Source: Zopfochytrium polystomum
Taxonomy: Eukaryota; Chytridiomycota; Chytridiomycetes; Chytridiales; Chytridiaceae
Assembly (NCBI GenBank): GCA_025765615.1
Contig: JAIVFJ010000034.1
Location: 62,001-126,000 of the forward strand
DNA: 64,000 nucleotides
Reading direction: 5' to 3'
Part shown: piece by piece, positions 20,307 to 29,307 of the stretch
Position numbering within the stretch: position 1 is the stretch's first letter
How the letters are laid out: each line of letters opens with the position of its first letter
Program-made: the position numbers and the translations under genes
Notes under the pieces: generated by a model
Seen by the model: only the letters and a program-made list of their open reading frames with translations
Databases searched by the model: none
Told to the model about the DNA's origin: nothing

Positions 20307-21884
20307 ATGCCCGACCTTTCCATCACCACACCCTCTGCTCATTATCAACTTCAGATCCCGGTTCCTCCTCCTCCTGACGATAACTGGCAACCTACGCTCG
20401 ACGCGATTGCCCAAATCTGTACGGACAATTCGATCGATCTACTTCGCCCCATCTCCAAATCCACGAACCCCCCCCACGTTACGCTCTCCCTCGCCGCCGA
20501 GCCCACCGACGACCGCCTCACCGCAATCCGCGCTGCCTTCTCCACATACACGGTTTTCTACAATCGTTCCCCTCGTGGTGTCCCTCGTTTTGAGCCTACG
20601 TTGCACCTCGCCAATCGCGACTTCACCAACATTATCCTGGTCACCTATCTAGCGCCTGGTGTCCTCGCGCCCGATTTTGCTTCACACAAAGGCCCTATAT
20701 CCATCGCGCTCCGTCGGCTGCTGAATTCTTGTGGCACGATCCTGGACATCGCTTTCACGCACCAACGCAGCTCTGCTACATCCTGCGCCTTTGTACTTTT
20801 CCAGAACCCACCGACTGACCCTCCCCCCTTCGCTTTTGTCGAAGGTGCTGGTGTAAGCCTACGACCCCTCGAAACCCAACACCAACGTGTCGAACGCGTG
20901 GCTGACGAGTCCTTCCGCACCGGTGTGCTGTTCAACCTGCCTCGTTCCTTGACCGCCCACGACCTGGCCCCTTTCGTGTCCAATCTCGGCTGCACCCTAG
21001 TCCGAACTCCTGGCTTTTACAACTCCGCCACCAACTCCGCCGGCCGCTCAAACAAAGCATTCCTTATCTTTCCTTCTCGCAACGATCTACTTTCTTTGGG
21101 CGATTCAATCCTTGTAAACGGCCGCCCCACCGCACTCCGACCTTATCAAACAGCGGAAAAAGCCCCCTTCATCTGTTGCCAGCGCTGTGGCGCTACAGCC
21201 CACAGTACAGCTGTTTGCCCCCTGCTTGCTCGCCAGCCTAATCGCCAAGCCCCCAAAGTCTCCTCCCCGCTTCCAGAGCCCTCCTCAGCCCCCTCTAATC
21301 CCGCTTCCTCCTCAAAACCGACCCCATCCCTGGCGTCCCCCCCCCATCAAGCAGACCGGCTCGAGATGACCCAGTTCATGAAGGATATACGCTCGCTGAT
21401 CGCTCAGTCCACCGCACAGCAGAAACAGCAGCTCGATGCCGCCACCGCTACCTTTGCAGCAGAGCAACAAAACGCCAATCGTGAGCACCTTACAGCTCTG
21501 GAACTTCTTCACCGCAACGTCGCCAGCAACACTGAGAGTATCTCAACCATTAGCGACCGTCTCACCTCCTTGGAAGACCGTAGCGACAACTTACACGCCG
21601 TCCTCCAAACCCAAATTGACAACGCACTCACTGGTATCCGAAATGGTCTTCATAGTGAGGTGTCCTCTCTCGTTTCCCACGCACTGGACCACTCCTTAGA
21701 TATTGCCCTTCGTGCACGCGGTGTCACCTTCTCGTCCTCTTCTCCCGACACCACCCCTGTCCAATCCCCCGCCCGCGACGTCAACATGTCCTCACCCACT
21801 TACTCATCCGTGGCTAGCAACATTATTACTCCCAGAAACTCACACACCTCCACCACACACGCCCGTGGGGGCGCCCGCCGCTAA
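20307..21884 (+). CDS. LINE ORF1 protein (nucleic-acid binding, zinc knuckle, coiled coil)
   Basis: 525 residues starting at ATG 20307, 76 bases into the element. The N-terminal 280 residues hold two regions that could be RRM-like (FTNIILVTYLAPG; TGVLFNLPRSLTAHDLAPFV). A CCHC knuckle, CQRCGATAHSTAVC, lies at about 291-304. A Pro/Ser-rich hinge follows, then a predicted coiled coil (QKQQLDAATATFAAEQQN onward, about 370-450). The C-terminus is Ser/Thr-rich. In LINEs this protein coats the element RNA and escorts it in the ribonucleoprotein particle. It is separated from ORF2 by 115 bases including a long A-tract, so ORF2 is not reached by simple overlap. Confidence 0.85.
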   Translation: MPDLSITTPSAHYQLQIPVPPPPDDNWQPTLDAIAQICTDNSIDLLRPISKSTNPPHVTLSLAAEPTDDRLTAIRAAFSTYTVFYNRSPRGVPRFEPTLHLANRDFTNIILVTYLAPGVLAPDFASHKGPISIALRRLLNSCGTILDIAFTHQRSSATSCAFVLFQNPPTDPPPFAFVEGAGVSLRPLETQHQRVERVADESFRTGVLFNLPRSLTAHDLAPFVSNLGCTLVRTPGFYNSATNSAGRSNKAFLIFPSRNDLLSLGDSILVNGRPTALRPYQTAEKAPFICCQRCGATAHSTAVCPLLARQPNRQAPKVSSPLPEPSSAPSNPASSSKPTPSLASPPHQADRLEMTQFMKDIRSLIAQSTAQQKQQLDAATATFAAEQQNANREHLTALELLHRNVASNTESISTISDRLTSLEDRSDNLHAVLQTQIDNALTGIRNGLHSEVSSLVSHALDHSLDIALRARGVTFSSSSPDTTPVQSPARDVNMSSPTYSSVASNIITPRNSHTSTTHARGGARR

Positions 21885-21917
21885 GTTACACCTTTAGTAT
21901 CGCTAGTTTCCTTCCTT

Positions 21918-21918
<1 letters not shown>

Positions 21919-21956
<38 letters not shown>
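21919..21956 (+). repeat. A38 tract between LINE ORF1 and ORF2
   Basis: 38 consecutive adenines in the 115-base inter-ORF spacer, 43 bases before the ORF2 start codon. Confidence 0.9.
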
Positions 21957-21958
<2 letters not shown>

Positions 21959-21999
21959 ACATATATTGGCTTCTCTTCTCTTCTGATTACGACGAATAA

Positions 22000-24900
22000 A
22001 TGACTCCATCCCCTCCGCCCCCTGGCCCACCTCCGGCACCACCCCCACCTCGTTTTGCAACTTGGAACGTCGGACGTAACTTTACCGCCAAATGTATCTC
22101 CATCCTCGACTGGATGACTGAGGCTGATATCTCTGTTCTAGCGATACAAGAGTCCGGTTGCTCCGCCCGCAATGCCCTGTTCGCTATTCGCCAACATTCT
22201 GCTGACAAATTCATAGGCATCTTCACTGACTCGACCGACACCCATCACGCTGGCGTGGGCTTCATTCTCTCAACCAATCTTCACCGACACGTCACCAACA
22301 CCGACTACCACGAGTCTCGAGGCATCTCCCTCACTCTCTCCTTCCACCGTCGTTCCCTATTTCTGCGCTCCGTCTATTGGCCATCTTCCCGACATTCAGC
22401 AGACACAACCCCACTCCGAGCCTGGTGTAATAAACTCCTCAATCATGACTCAAACAACAACCAACCTTCATACTGGTTTGGAGATTGGAATGCCATCCTC
22501 TCGCCCCTCGACCACAGCACCGCCGAACATGTTCCGTTGGCTCGACAAGGTTTCCTCCCTGCCCTCTCCGCCGCTGGTTTCTTGGACACCTTCCGCTATC
22601 TTCACCCACACCTTGCCCTCTTCTCCCACGCCTCCAGATCCTCTCCCTATCAATCCCGTTTGGACAGCATCTGGGTTTCCAACACCTTTTCTCACCACCT
22701 TATGGCGGCCACCATCGAATCCCCTACCCTGTTTCCACACCTCCAGGATGTTTCAGACCACTTCCCTTCTTGCGTCACTCTTGCTATCTGCCCTTACACC
22801 ACCTTTTCTTTTAATCCCCTCCGCCGTCGTATCCTCCGCCCGAACGATGCCTCAGATGCCCAGAAAGTGGATTTTGCACAATCCATTGCTAACGCCCTTC
22901 CCCTCCTGAAGACAGAACTTCAAGAGCTTGATGCAAGTCTTACACCAGCAGAACGCGATTTCCTTGCTCAGCCTTCCCTTCCTTTCGAATATCCCTCCAT
23001 CACCCGCGCTTTCCAATACATCCAAGCCCTGGACCACCTCTCATTGTCCTTCCACGAACTGCTCATCTCTGCTGGCCACCGTTTCCTCCCTCGCTCTGGA
23101 TCCTCCACCATCCGCACAAAAGCCGACCACCGCTTGACCCCGTTCATCCATGCTCGGAAGCAAATCGAAAAACTATGGAAACATATGCACAATGGTACGC
23201 TACCGCTACACTCCTTTTTATCCTCCATTCCCACCTTCCCTCCGGAATGGGGGGTCTCTGCACAACGCAACGCTCTTCTCCTCCTACATGCACGTTTCTC
23301 CGACGCCCAGCTGTCAGCAGACGACTTCCGCAGCAACACCCTCCCCCTCCTGCAACGTTTAAGGAAAGCCATTTATCGCGTCCAGCTCTCGTCTGCTGCC
23401 TCCTTGAAACGGGCAGATATTGCCACAGCCATCGACCGCCGACAGGACCTATTCTCCTCCGGCCAAATTCGCACCGTCCTCAATAATATCCTCAACCGGA
23501 AACGCACCAACTCCAACATTGACCACATCCTCACAGACAGTCCAGATGGACCTTACATCGAACACAACCCCGATGACATCCCTCGGCTCTGCGCGCAACA
23601 AGTGGAGCATTGGTTTCGTCCCCGCACTCTTCAACCTTTTCCCCCAACCTCGCCCTTTCATGCCGAAATGACTCCTCGCCCTTACGTTGCCCTCGACACC
23701 TTTGCCAATATCATGCTTCCACCCTCCCTTGATGAATGCCGCTCCGTCCTTAACTCTCTTGCTAAAAACAAAGCGGCTGGGCCGTCCCAACTCTCCCGCG
23801 AGCTGCTCCTCCTCGCTGGTCCGGACGCAGTCGCCTTCTTTTCGTCCTTGATCCAACGATCCTTCTTGCTCCTCGACATTCCCTCCTCCTGGTCGCTCAC
23901 TGCTATCTTTCCCATTCCAAAAAAAGACGTGTGGGGCGGTGATCTTACAAATCTCCGCCCCATCAGCCTCTGCGAGTTGGCTGCCAAGGTCGTCCAGGGT
24001 GTTCGCCTCCGCCGCATTTCCCACATTCTCTCCTCTTCCCCCTCCATCCTGAAAGGTCGCAACTTCTCTGCCCTCCCTGGTTCCTCACCTGACACACCTC
24101 TTCACCTAGTCCGTTCCGCTTTAGATTTCTCTCATGCAACCTCCTCCCCCCTTTTCCTCCTGCTGAACGATATTAAGAAGGCCTTCGACAGCGCTCCTGT
24201 CGCTGGTCTGATTAGTGCATGGCGCCGCATCCGCCTCCCAGAGTCATATATTCGCATGCGCGCAAATACGCAAACTCGCTTCCGATCATATGTACTAACC
24301 GCTTTTGGCCCGTCTCCCACCTTTCCCATAGGTACCATGATACAACAAGGCTCGCTTGAAGGCCCTCTCGATTGGCGCATTTTTTGGGACCCTGTCCTAT
24401 GCGCTCTGGACCAGCACACACTCGGCATCACCTTTTCTGTCGAACTCCCCCGTTCCATCCACCCCGCCCTTCTTTCCGCAGCACCCCCCGTGTCCGTAAC
24501 TGGCTTTGCCTTGGTCGACGACACCAACACCATCGCCACTTCCCATGCAGATTTGCAGCGCCAAGCTGATATCCTTTTTGAATATCAGTCGCACAACAAC
24601 ATCGAATCAAATACTCGCAAAATCTTTGTCACGGCCGCCAACACCGACGATAACACTCCACAGCAGATCTTATGGGGCGACACCCCCATTCCCATCCAAC
24701 CACCTTCTTCCCCCTTCAGGCATCTTGGCAACTTTTTCACAGCAGATGGACGCTCTAGTGCCGCTCGCCGACAAATCTCAACCACCATCTCCGACATAAT
24801 CACTACCCTCCAGGGCAAGGTTGTAGGGGACAAACTCGCTGCATACGTTTTCCGCAATGTCCTCCTTCCCCGTCTGCGGTTCCTGTGGAAGACTGCGCAC

Positions 24901-27270
24901 CTCCCCCGTACCTTCCTTTTAAATGAAACATCCCACATCCGACGGGCCTTCAAAAAGATTGTGGGCCTCAGTGCTTCCTTTCCCTCCACTATCGTCCATC
25001 ACCACCTCCTCTATCACATTCCCGATCTTTACGCTGAATATTGCTCTGACATGTTCTCTGATCTTCACCAACGCCTAACCGACACTGCCCTTATTGGTCC
25101 TATAACTCATATTTTGTTTCAACGTCTCCAACTTTTATACTGTCAAGCCACTCCCCTTTTCACCGACCCTGTACCTCTCCCCTTCTCCCAAACCAGCTTT
25201 TCTAACGCTCTTGTTCCCCTTCTCTTTGCCAATCAATTCTCCATAACATCTTCCCACTTGCCACTTTTCCGCGTTCGAGCCCATCCCATTTCCTCCATCC
25301 CGTGGTCCCTCCGCCTCCCCCTTCTCCCCCTTCTCCAACGTCAAGGCATTTTTTTCTTCGAACAACTCCTCTCTGCATCCTTACGACCCCTTTCCTTCCG
25401 TGGCAGACGGCGTTCTAACACTCAACGGCGGACACTATACCACGAGCTAGAACCCCACTTTCGCAATCTCCCCACGCTTCGCTCCCGCGCATTTCTTGGT
25501 ATACCTCCTCGTCGCCGCCTTTCCAACCCCTTTTACCACCCTCTCTACCCGGTAGAAATTCCTCCCCCTGCCTCACTCCACCCCATACCCCCCTTTAACG
25601 CGCCTGCGGACATCCCCTCCCTCTCAATCTACACTGATGGTTCTCTCCGCACCTCTGGTTTCATGTCTGCTGCAATAGTTTCTCGTGACCCACCCTTTTC
25701 CTTCCCTGTTGCTCTTCCCGCAATGTCCTCCTCCTCCACCACTGCTGAGCTTGTAGGTCTCCACTCTGCTTTGATCTCCACCCAACATCTCCCACACCCC
25801 CTTATCATTCACCTCGACAACAACGCCGTTGTTACCACCTTCAATCAACTTTTTGCACCCCCCCTGAACGTCCCTGCCACTTTTTTATCTGCTACCAACT
25901 CTCCCAATCCGCCTCCTCCCCCCCCCCCCCCCCTCCTAGTCAGCCGCTCTACTCTCCTCCGTTCTCCTCTTGGCAAACTCTGGGCCATGGTTGCACACAC
26001 CCTCTCCCTACGACAAGGTCCGCTTCCCTCGGTTCAGTGGATCCGTGGTCATTCCGGTGATGCCGGTAACGAGGCTGCTGATCGCCTCGCCTCTTCCGTC
26101 CCAGAAACTACCATCCCTATTCAAATTCCCCTGACTTCCGACATTATTCTACCTGCAACGGCGCACATCGGCACAACAGCCGTCCTTGGTCAACTCCGTC
26201 GTCAACTCCGCCTCCTCCGAGCACACCAGCTCCACTTACAATTGGCCACCTACTCCTTTGCTACTCCCTTCCGTGACACCCTCGACATTGTCAACTGGGA
26301 GGCCACCTATCTGGCTCTCCACTCGGGACACCGGCCTACCACCCTTTTCGACACTCTCCCGGCCTCTGCTCGTCGTAAATTCCGCCTCCAACTCTTCACA
26401 GCATCCCTCCCCACGCAATCCCGCCTCTGTCTATGGTACCCCCACGCATACCCTGACGGACATTGCCGGCGTTGTGAAGTCGACTCCGAGACCTTCTCCC
26501 ATCTCTTCTCATGCCCCCACTCCCACGATGCACTCCTTGCCCTTCAACAATCCCTCGCCTCCGCCCTTGCTGCTTCCACTCCCCCAACACCTCACCACCC
26601 GCCCCCCCACGCTTCCGCTCGCTTTTGGCTCTCCTTGCCCGAATTTTCCTTCAATCTTGACAATCCCTTTAATTTTCACTCTCTTCTTCGCGGTATTATT
26701 CCTCAATCCTTTTATGACATTTTACACTTCCCCCCTTCCTTCCCGGCCGAGGCAGTCATCACCGCGCTGGTCCGCATCTTCCACGATCTCCTCCTGGACG
26801 TCCATCGGCTCATCTGGCGCCCCCGTTGCGATATCACCATCGCTTGGGAGAAAGAGCACGGCATCCAACCCTCTGACAAACGCCGACAAAAAACACCGGC
26901 TTCCGTATCGACTGCCAGGCGTACCCCATCCCCGGCTCCTCCGCAGTTTAACCCAGCCCTACCTCCACCTCCTGCTGCACAGCAACCACCTGCCCCAAGA
27001 TATCGACCCCGTCGGGATCGCCCTCCTCACCCTGCCTTATGCGACATCTGCGGACGCCACCACAACAACCAATGCCCTAGTGACTGGCTTCGTACCGACC
27101 AAGGTCGACAAGCGTGGACTCGGCACTACCTCGGCCTTACCCGCCCTACTCTGGGCTCCCTATGGATCCGGCGATCCGTCAATACCACCAACAGGGACCC
27201 AACCAATTCCACACCAACACCACGCACACGACCTCGCCCACCTGCTTGTGTTCCGCCTGACGTCCACTGA
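22000..27270 (+). CDS. LINE ORF2 polyprotein: endonuclease, reverse transcriptase, RNase H
   Basis: 1756 residues from ATG 22000. An apurinic-like endonuclease (FATWNVGRN, VLAIQESG, FGDWNAIL, RLDSIW, VSDHFPS) fills about 1-270. The reverse transcriptase has the LTAIFPIPKKD and LRPISL blocks, motif A LLLNDIKKAFDS (Asp724), and motif C ALVDDTN (Asp840-Asp841). RNase H follows: IYTDGS (Asp1213), STTAELVGLHSAL, HLDNNAV, WIRGHSGDAGNEAADRLA. Near the end come a Cys/His cluster (CRRCEVDSETFSHLFSC) and a last motif CDICGRHHNNQC. All catalytic residues are present and there is no internal stop, so the copy may be active. Motif C is VDD instead of the common YADD/FADD. Target-primed reverse transcription is the family mechanism. 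Confidence 0.93.
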   Translation: MTPSPPPPGPPPAPPPPRFATWNVGRNFTAKCISILDWMTEADISVLAIQESGCSARNALFAIRQHSADKFIGIFTDSTDTHHAGVGFILSTNLHRHVTNTDYHESRGISLTLSFHRRSLFLRSVYWPSSRHSADTTPLRAWCNKLLNHDSNNNQPSYWFGDWNAILSPLDHSTAEHVPLARQGFLPALSAAGFLDTFRYLHPHLALFSHASRSSPYQSRLDSIWVSNTFSHHLMAATIESPTLFPHLQDVSDHFPSCVTLAICPYTTFSFNPLRRRILRPNDASDAQKVDFAQSIANALPLLKTELQELDASLTPAERDFLAQPSLPFEYPSITRAFQYIQALDHLSLSFHELLISAGHRFLPRSGSSTIRTKADHRLTPFIHARKQIEKLWKHMHNGTLPLHSFLSSIPTFPPEWGVSAQRNALLLLHARFSDAQLSADDFRSNTLPLLQRLRKAIYRVQLSSAASLKRADIATAIDRRQDLFSSGQIRTVLNNILNRKRTNSNIDHILTDSPDGPYIEHNPDDIPRLCAQQVEHWFRPRTLQPFPPTSPFHAEMTPRPYVALDTFANIMLPPSLDECRSVLNSLAKNKAAGPSQLSRELLLLAGPDAVAFFSSLIQRSFLLLDIPSSWSLTAIFPIPKKDVWGGDLTNLRPISLCELAAKVVQGVRLRRISHILSSSPSILKGRNFSALPGSSPDTPLHLVRSALDFSHATSSPLFLLLNDIKKAFDSAPVAGLISAWRRIRLPESYIRMRANTQTRFRSYVLTAFGPSPTFPIGTMIQQGSLEGPLDWRIFWDPVLCALDQHTLGITFSVELPRSIHPALLSAAPPVSVTGFALVDDTNTIATSHADLQRQADILFEYQSHNNIESNTRKIFVTAANTDDNTPQQILWGDTPIPIQPPSSPFRHLGNFFTADGRSSAARRQISTTISDIITTLQGKVVGDKLAAYVFRNVLLPRLRFLWKTAHLPRTFLLNETSHIRRAFKKIVGLSASFPSTIVHHHLLYHIPDLYAEYCSDMFSDLHQRLTDTALIGPITHILFQRLQLLYCQATPLFTDPVPLPFSQTSFSNALVPLLFANQFSITSSHLPLFRVRAHPISSIPWSLRLPLLPLLQRQGIFFFEQLLSASLRPLSFRGRRRSNTQRRTLYHELEPHFRNLPTLRSRAFLGIPPRRRLSNPFYHPLYPVEIPPPASLHPIPPFNAPADIPSLSIYTDGSLRTSGFMSAAIVSRDPPFSFPVALPAMSSSSTTAELVGLHSALISTQHLPHPLIIHLDNNAVVTTFNQLFAPPLNVPATFLSATNSPNPPPPPPPPLLVSRSTLLRSPLGKLWAMVAHTLSLRQGPLPSVQWIRGHSGDAGNEAADRLASSVPETTIPIQIPLTSDIILPATAHIGTTAVLGQLRRQLRLLRAHQLHLQLATYSFATPFRDTLDIVNWEATYLALHSGHRPTTLFDTLPASARRKFRLQLFTASLPTQSRLCLWYPHAYPDGHCRRCEVDSETFSHLFSCPHSHDALLALQQSLASALAASTPPTPHHPPPHASARFWLSLPEFSFNLDNPFNFHSLLRGIIPQSFYDILHFPPSFPAEAVITALVRIFHDLLLDVHRLIWRPRCDITIAWEKEHGIQPSDKRRQKTPASVSTARRTPSPAPPQFNPALPPPPAAQQPPAPRYRPRRDRPPHPALCDICGRHHNNQCPSDWLRTDQGRQAWTRHYLGLTRPTLGSLWIRRSVNTTNRDPTNSTPTPRTRPRPPACVPPDVH

Positions 27271-27386
27271 CAGCGTACTCTCCCCTCTCTTCCACCCAAA
27301 TTCCGACCCTTCGTCTTATGTTTACAAACGCTTCCACAGCACCTGCTCGACGCTTCTAGCGTGTTCCGGTTGGCCTTGGCCACCTT

Positions 27387-27438
27387 TGTCAGGAACATGG
27401 CAGGACAGGGCAAGGCTGACAAGGAACTGAGAGGAGTG
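27387..27438 (+). repeat. 52-base segment in the LINE 3' UTR shared with 8971-9022
   Basis: About 49 of 52 positions match the copy near 9 kb. It starts 116 bases after the ORF2 stop. Confidence 0.75.
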
Positions 27439-27610
27439 ATGATTGTATTGGAAACAATAATTCACTTGAGGGATGGGACAGGTCCCCCATCCCCCTTTTA
27501 TACCTTTTGAGAGTCTTCCTTGTCAAGACTCAAAGAAAGTTCCAGAAAGAGCAATTAGTAATACAATGATACCAATGATACCAATGACAACAAGACAAGT
27601 CAGGAAAGCA

Positions 27611-27723
27611 AAGAAGGTTCCAGAAGGTTCCACAAGGTTCCATGAAGGAATGTTCTAGAAGGTTCCAGAAGGTTCCAGAAGGTTCCATGAAGGAATGTTC
27701 TAGAATGTTCCAGAGGTTTCCAG
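27611..27723. promoter_or_regulatory. Array of alternating GAA/TTC pentamers resembling heat-shock elements
   Basis: The segment is a run of nGAAn and nTTCn units in strict 5-base alternation. The longest perfect stretch is eight units (GGAAT GTTCT AGAAG GTTC... through the third GTTCC) at about 27648-27687, and a second copy of GGAATGTTCTAGAATGTTCC follows. Three or more such units are the binding site of heat-shock transcription factor in eukaryotes. It lies in the LINE 3' UTR, about 210 bases before the poly(A) tail. It may be only a 10-base minisatellite (unit GGTTCCAGAA) with accidental resemblance. Whether any factor binds is not visible. Confidence 0.5.
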
Positions 27724-27952
27724 AGGGTGATTCATAACAACCTTCTTCTTTCGTTTGCCCCCTTTCCCTTGCGATAGTTCTCCTGTTGCTTTCCCTTCTT
27801 TCTATTTTGCTTGCTTGTTGGCGGCTAGGGTGGCCTGTACTTCGGTTTGGTTCTGCCAAGGTCCTTGGCCTCCGGGTCATACCTGCGTGGCATCTCACTC
27901 TTCCCGTCACGCTGCCTTACTGCGGCGTGGAATAAAAAAAAAAAAAAAAAAA

Positions 27953-27968
27953 TTACCACTGTATCAGT
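27953..27968. repeat. Target-site duplication of the LINE, right copy
   Basis: TTACCACTGTATCAGT directly after the A19 tail; identical to 20215-20230. Confidence 0.9.
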
Positions 27969-28109
27969 CTCCTTGAACCATTTCTTGATGGGCTTTGGTT
28001 GCTGCTTTACCCACATGTCCCTCGTTTGGACGGTGTTGGTGGAATGTGCGAAATTCATATTCAAGATCCATCCCTTCCCGTTGGAATCCCAAGGCTCGAA
28101 TTCTACCAT
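27953..28109 (-). pseudogene. Minus-strand ORF interrupted by the LINE (other part at 20138-20214)
   Basis: From ATG 28109 the minus strand reads MVEFEPWDSNGKGWILN and on to KPIKKWFKETDTVV, where the LINE tail begins. If one target-site copy is removed the frame continues without a stop into 20214-20138 (KSAIYLKQLSVLQDKPWKRT) and terminates there, giving 77 codons. The exact continuity confirms the target-site assignment. The protein is not recognised. The surrounding sequence looks like older transposon material, so the target may itself have been a mobile-element gene. Confidence 0.5.
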
Positions 28110-28129
28110 AGCAAAATCTACCTTATAAG

Positions 28130-28322
28130 ATTGTCGACCAAGTTTGAGGTCCGTGGCCCTCTAGCTGGTTTCGATCCAAAGACGGCAAAGGTCCTCCTCA
28201 ACGACATCCTTACAGGTCGAAATAGTCAATCTTTCGGGCCACGCCGAGCCCGAATCAAGCCGAACAACGCGCTCATATTATACCAGCACGGAGTTTTGAG
28301 TCCGCTCTACAACATATCGTAA
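28130..28322 (+). pseudogene. Possible helix-turn-helix N-terminus of an IS630/Tc1-like transposase
   Basis: The frame reads LAGFDPKTAKVLLNDILTG, then RIKPNNALILYQHGVLSPLY before a stop at 28320-28322. LYxHGxLSP resembles the start of the HTH in that family. A related string, LYRQHGSLSPQATISKKYG, occurs at about 14080-14140 (and at 48060-48120) in the duplicated segment. No catalytic domain is attached in either place. Weak evidence. Confidence 0.25.
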
Positions 28323-28477
28323 AGCTGCCCCAATTCAACCTGTGTTTTCACATATCAAGCGACCAACTTTTCGCCGGACAAACAAACTCCACCTCTGGTC
28401 TGTCAGCAGAGGAGACGTTGCGAGGACTTGCTATTCGGGTAACCAATCACCAAGGCAGGGCGTTCAACTGACATCGG

Positions 28478-28612
28478 CGCGCCGGCGCTGGGTGCAAGAA
28501 GGGCAGCGGGGCCGGAGGAGGTGCGTCGGTTAAATCGGATGCCGGTGGTGGTGGTTCTGCTAGGCAAGCGGCCGCCGCCAAGCCGGCCGCCGGAGGTGGC
28601 AAGAAGAAGTAG
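28478..28612 (+). pseudogene. Gly/Ala/Lys-rich C-terminal tail remnant
   Basis: An open end reading GAGCKKGSGAGGGASVKSD, then ARQAAAAKPAAGGGKKK and a TAG at 28612. The composition resembles the tails of the secreted proteins elsewhere in the window, for example the basic Gly/Ala-rich tail of the gene at 44122-44835. No upstream exon was found. It may be an unrelated GC-rich stretch. Confidence 0.2.
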
Positions 28613-28780
28613 TTTCGCTTTTGAGAGGCCGGACCTTCAATCATTACACACGTTTTCGAACTCTGACACGCGCTACTTTTACCGTTTGCTCGTTTTGTTC
28701 TTCATCAAAAACATCAAAAACATTTTGCCTGCCACTGCTCTTACTCGATTGTCTCATCCCAGCGTCAAAAACAGATTTCT

Positions 28781-29017
28781 TTATTTATTTTCTCTCCTGC
28801 CTGGAATAATACACGCTCTTTCACGCAAGTCTGCCCCCCCACCCTTCGCCCGCTTCCTCTTGCCCCTCAGCCACCGGAACACAACCGAAAGGTCCTTCTT
28901 ATTGTGCCCCCTCGGTGGCCCTGACGATGCAGTAGACTTGGGCGGCGACTGTTCCGAGGGTGATTGCGAGGCTGCACATCTGAACAAGACGACCAGCCAC
29001 AGCGAGAAGTGCTGCAT
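28781..29017 (-). CDS. Possible small secreted protein (78 aa)
   Basis: ATG 29017 opens MQHFSLWLVVLFRCAASQ, a short hydrophobic leader, followed by a Ser/Pro-rich and then a basic region (RGKRKRAKGGG) ending at 28781. An overlapping minus-strand frame over the same bases (LLAVAGRLVQMCSLAITLG) also looks protein-like, so the correct frame is uncertain. No family recognised and no paralogue in the window. Confidence 0.25.
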   Translation of the reverse strand: MQHFSLWLVVLFRCAASQSPSEQSPPKSTASSGPPRGHNKKDLSVVFRWLRGKRKRAKGGGADLRERACIIPGRRENK

Positions 29018-29307
29018 TGTCACTCGCAGCGTGGTTGCTGCCAGTCAAAAAAATTAGGAGGGAGCAAGAAATGCGACGCCCGCGCCATCATCAGAATTGT
29101 GAGAGAAAGAGACCATACTCCAAGCTTTCCTCTGCCTCCGCCGCCGCATCAGTCATGAACATTGTTGAGGATTTCCTCCAGGTGCCTGTCGCATGTACAA
29201 AGACTCTTTCACGGCGCTTGGCAATGCTCTCGTGAAGCAGGACAATCAAGACTGCGCAGGGGGATGCTCTAAAAAAGGAGAAAATTGTACAAGTTCGCTT
29301 TTATTCT

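Larger units (their letters stand above)
20231..27952 (+). mobile_element. Complete non-LTR (LINE) retrotransposon, Tad/I-like with RNase H
   Basis: 7.7-kb element bounded by a perfect 16-base target-site duplication (20215-20230 and 27953-27968) and ending in AATAAA running into an A19 tail (27934-27952). It has a 76-base 5' UTR, ORF1 (20307-21884), a spacer with an A38 tract, ORF2 (22000-27270) and a 660-base 3' UTR carrying a GAA/TTC repeat array. Both ORFs are intact and no LTRs are present. ORF1 with a zinc knuckle plus ORF2 with endonuclease, reverse transcriptase and RNase H fits the fungal Tad/I-related clades; the exact clade needs a tree. The intact ORFs and perfect duplication mean a recent insertion. 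Confidence 0.93.
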
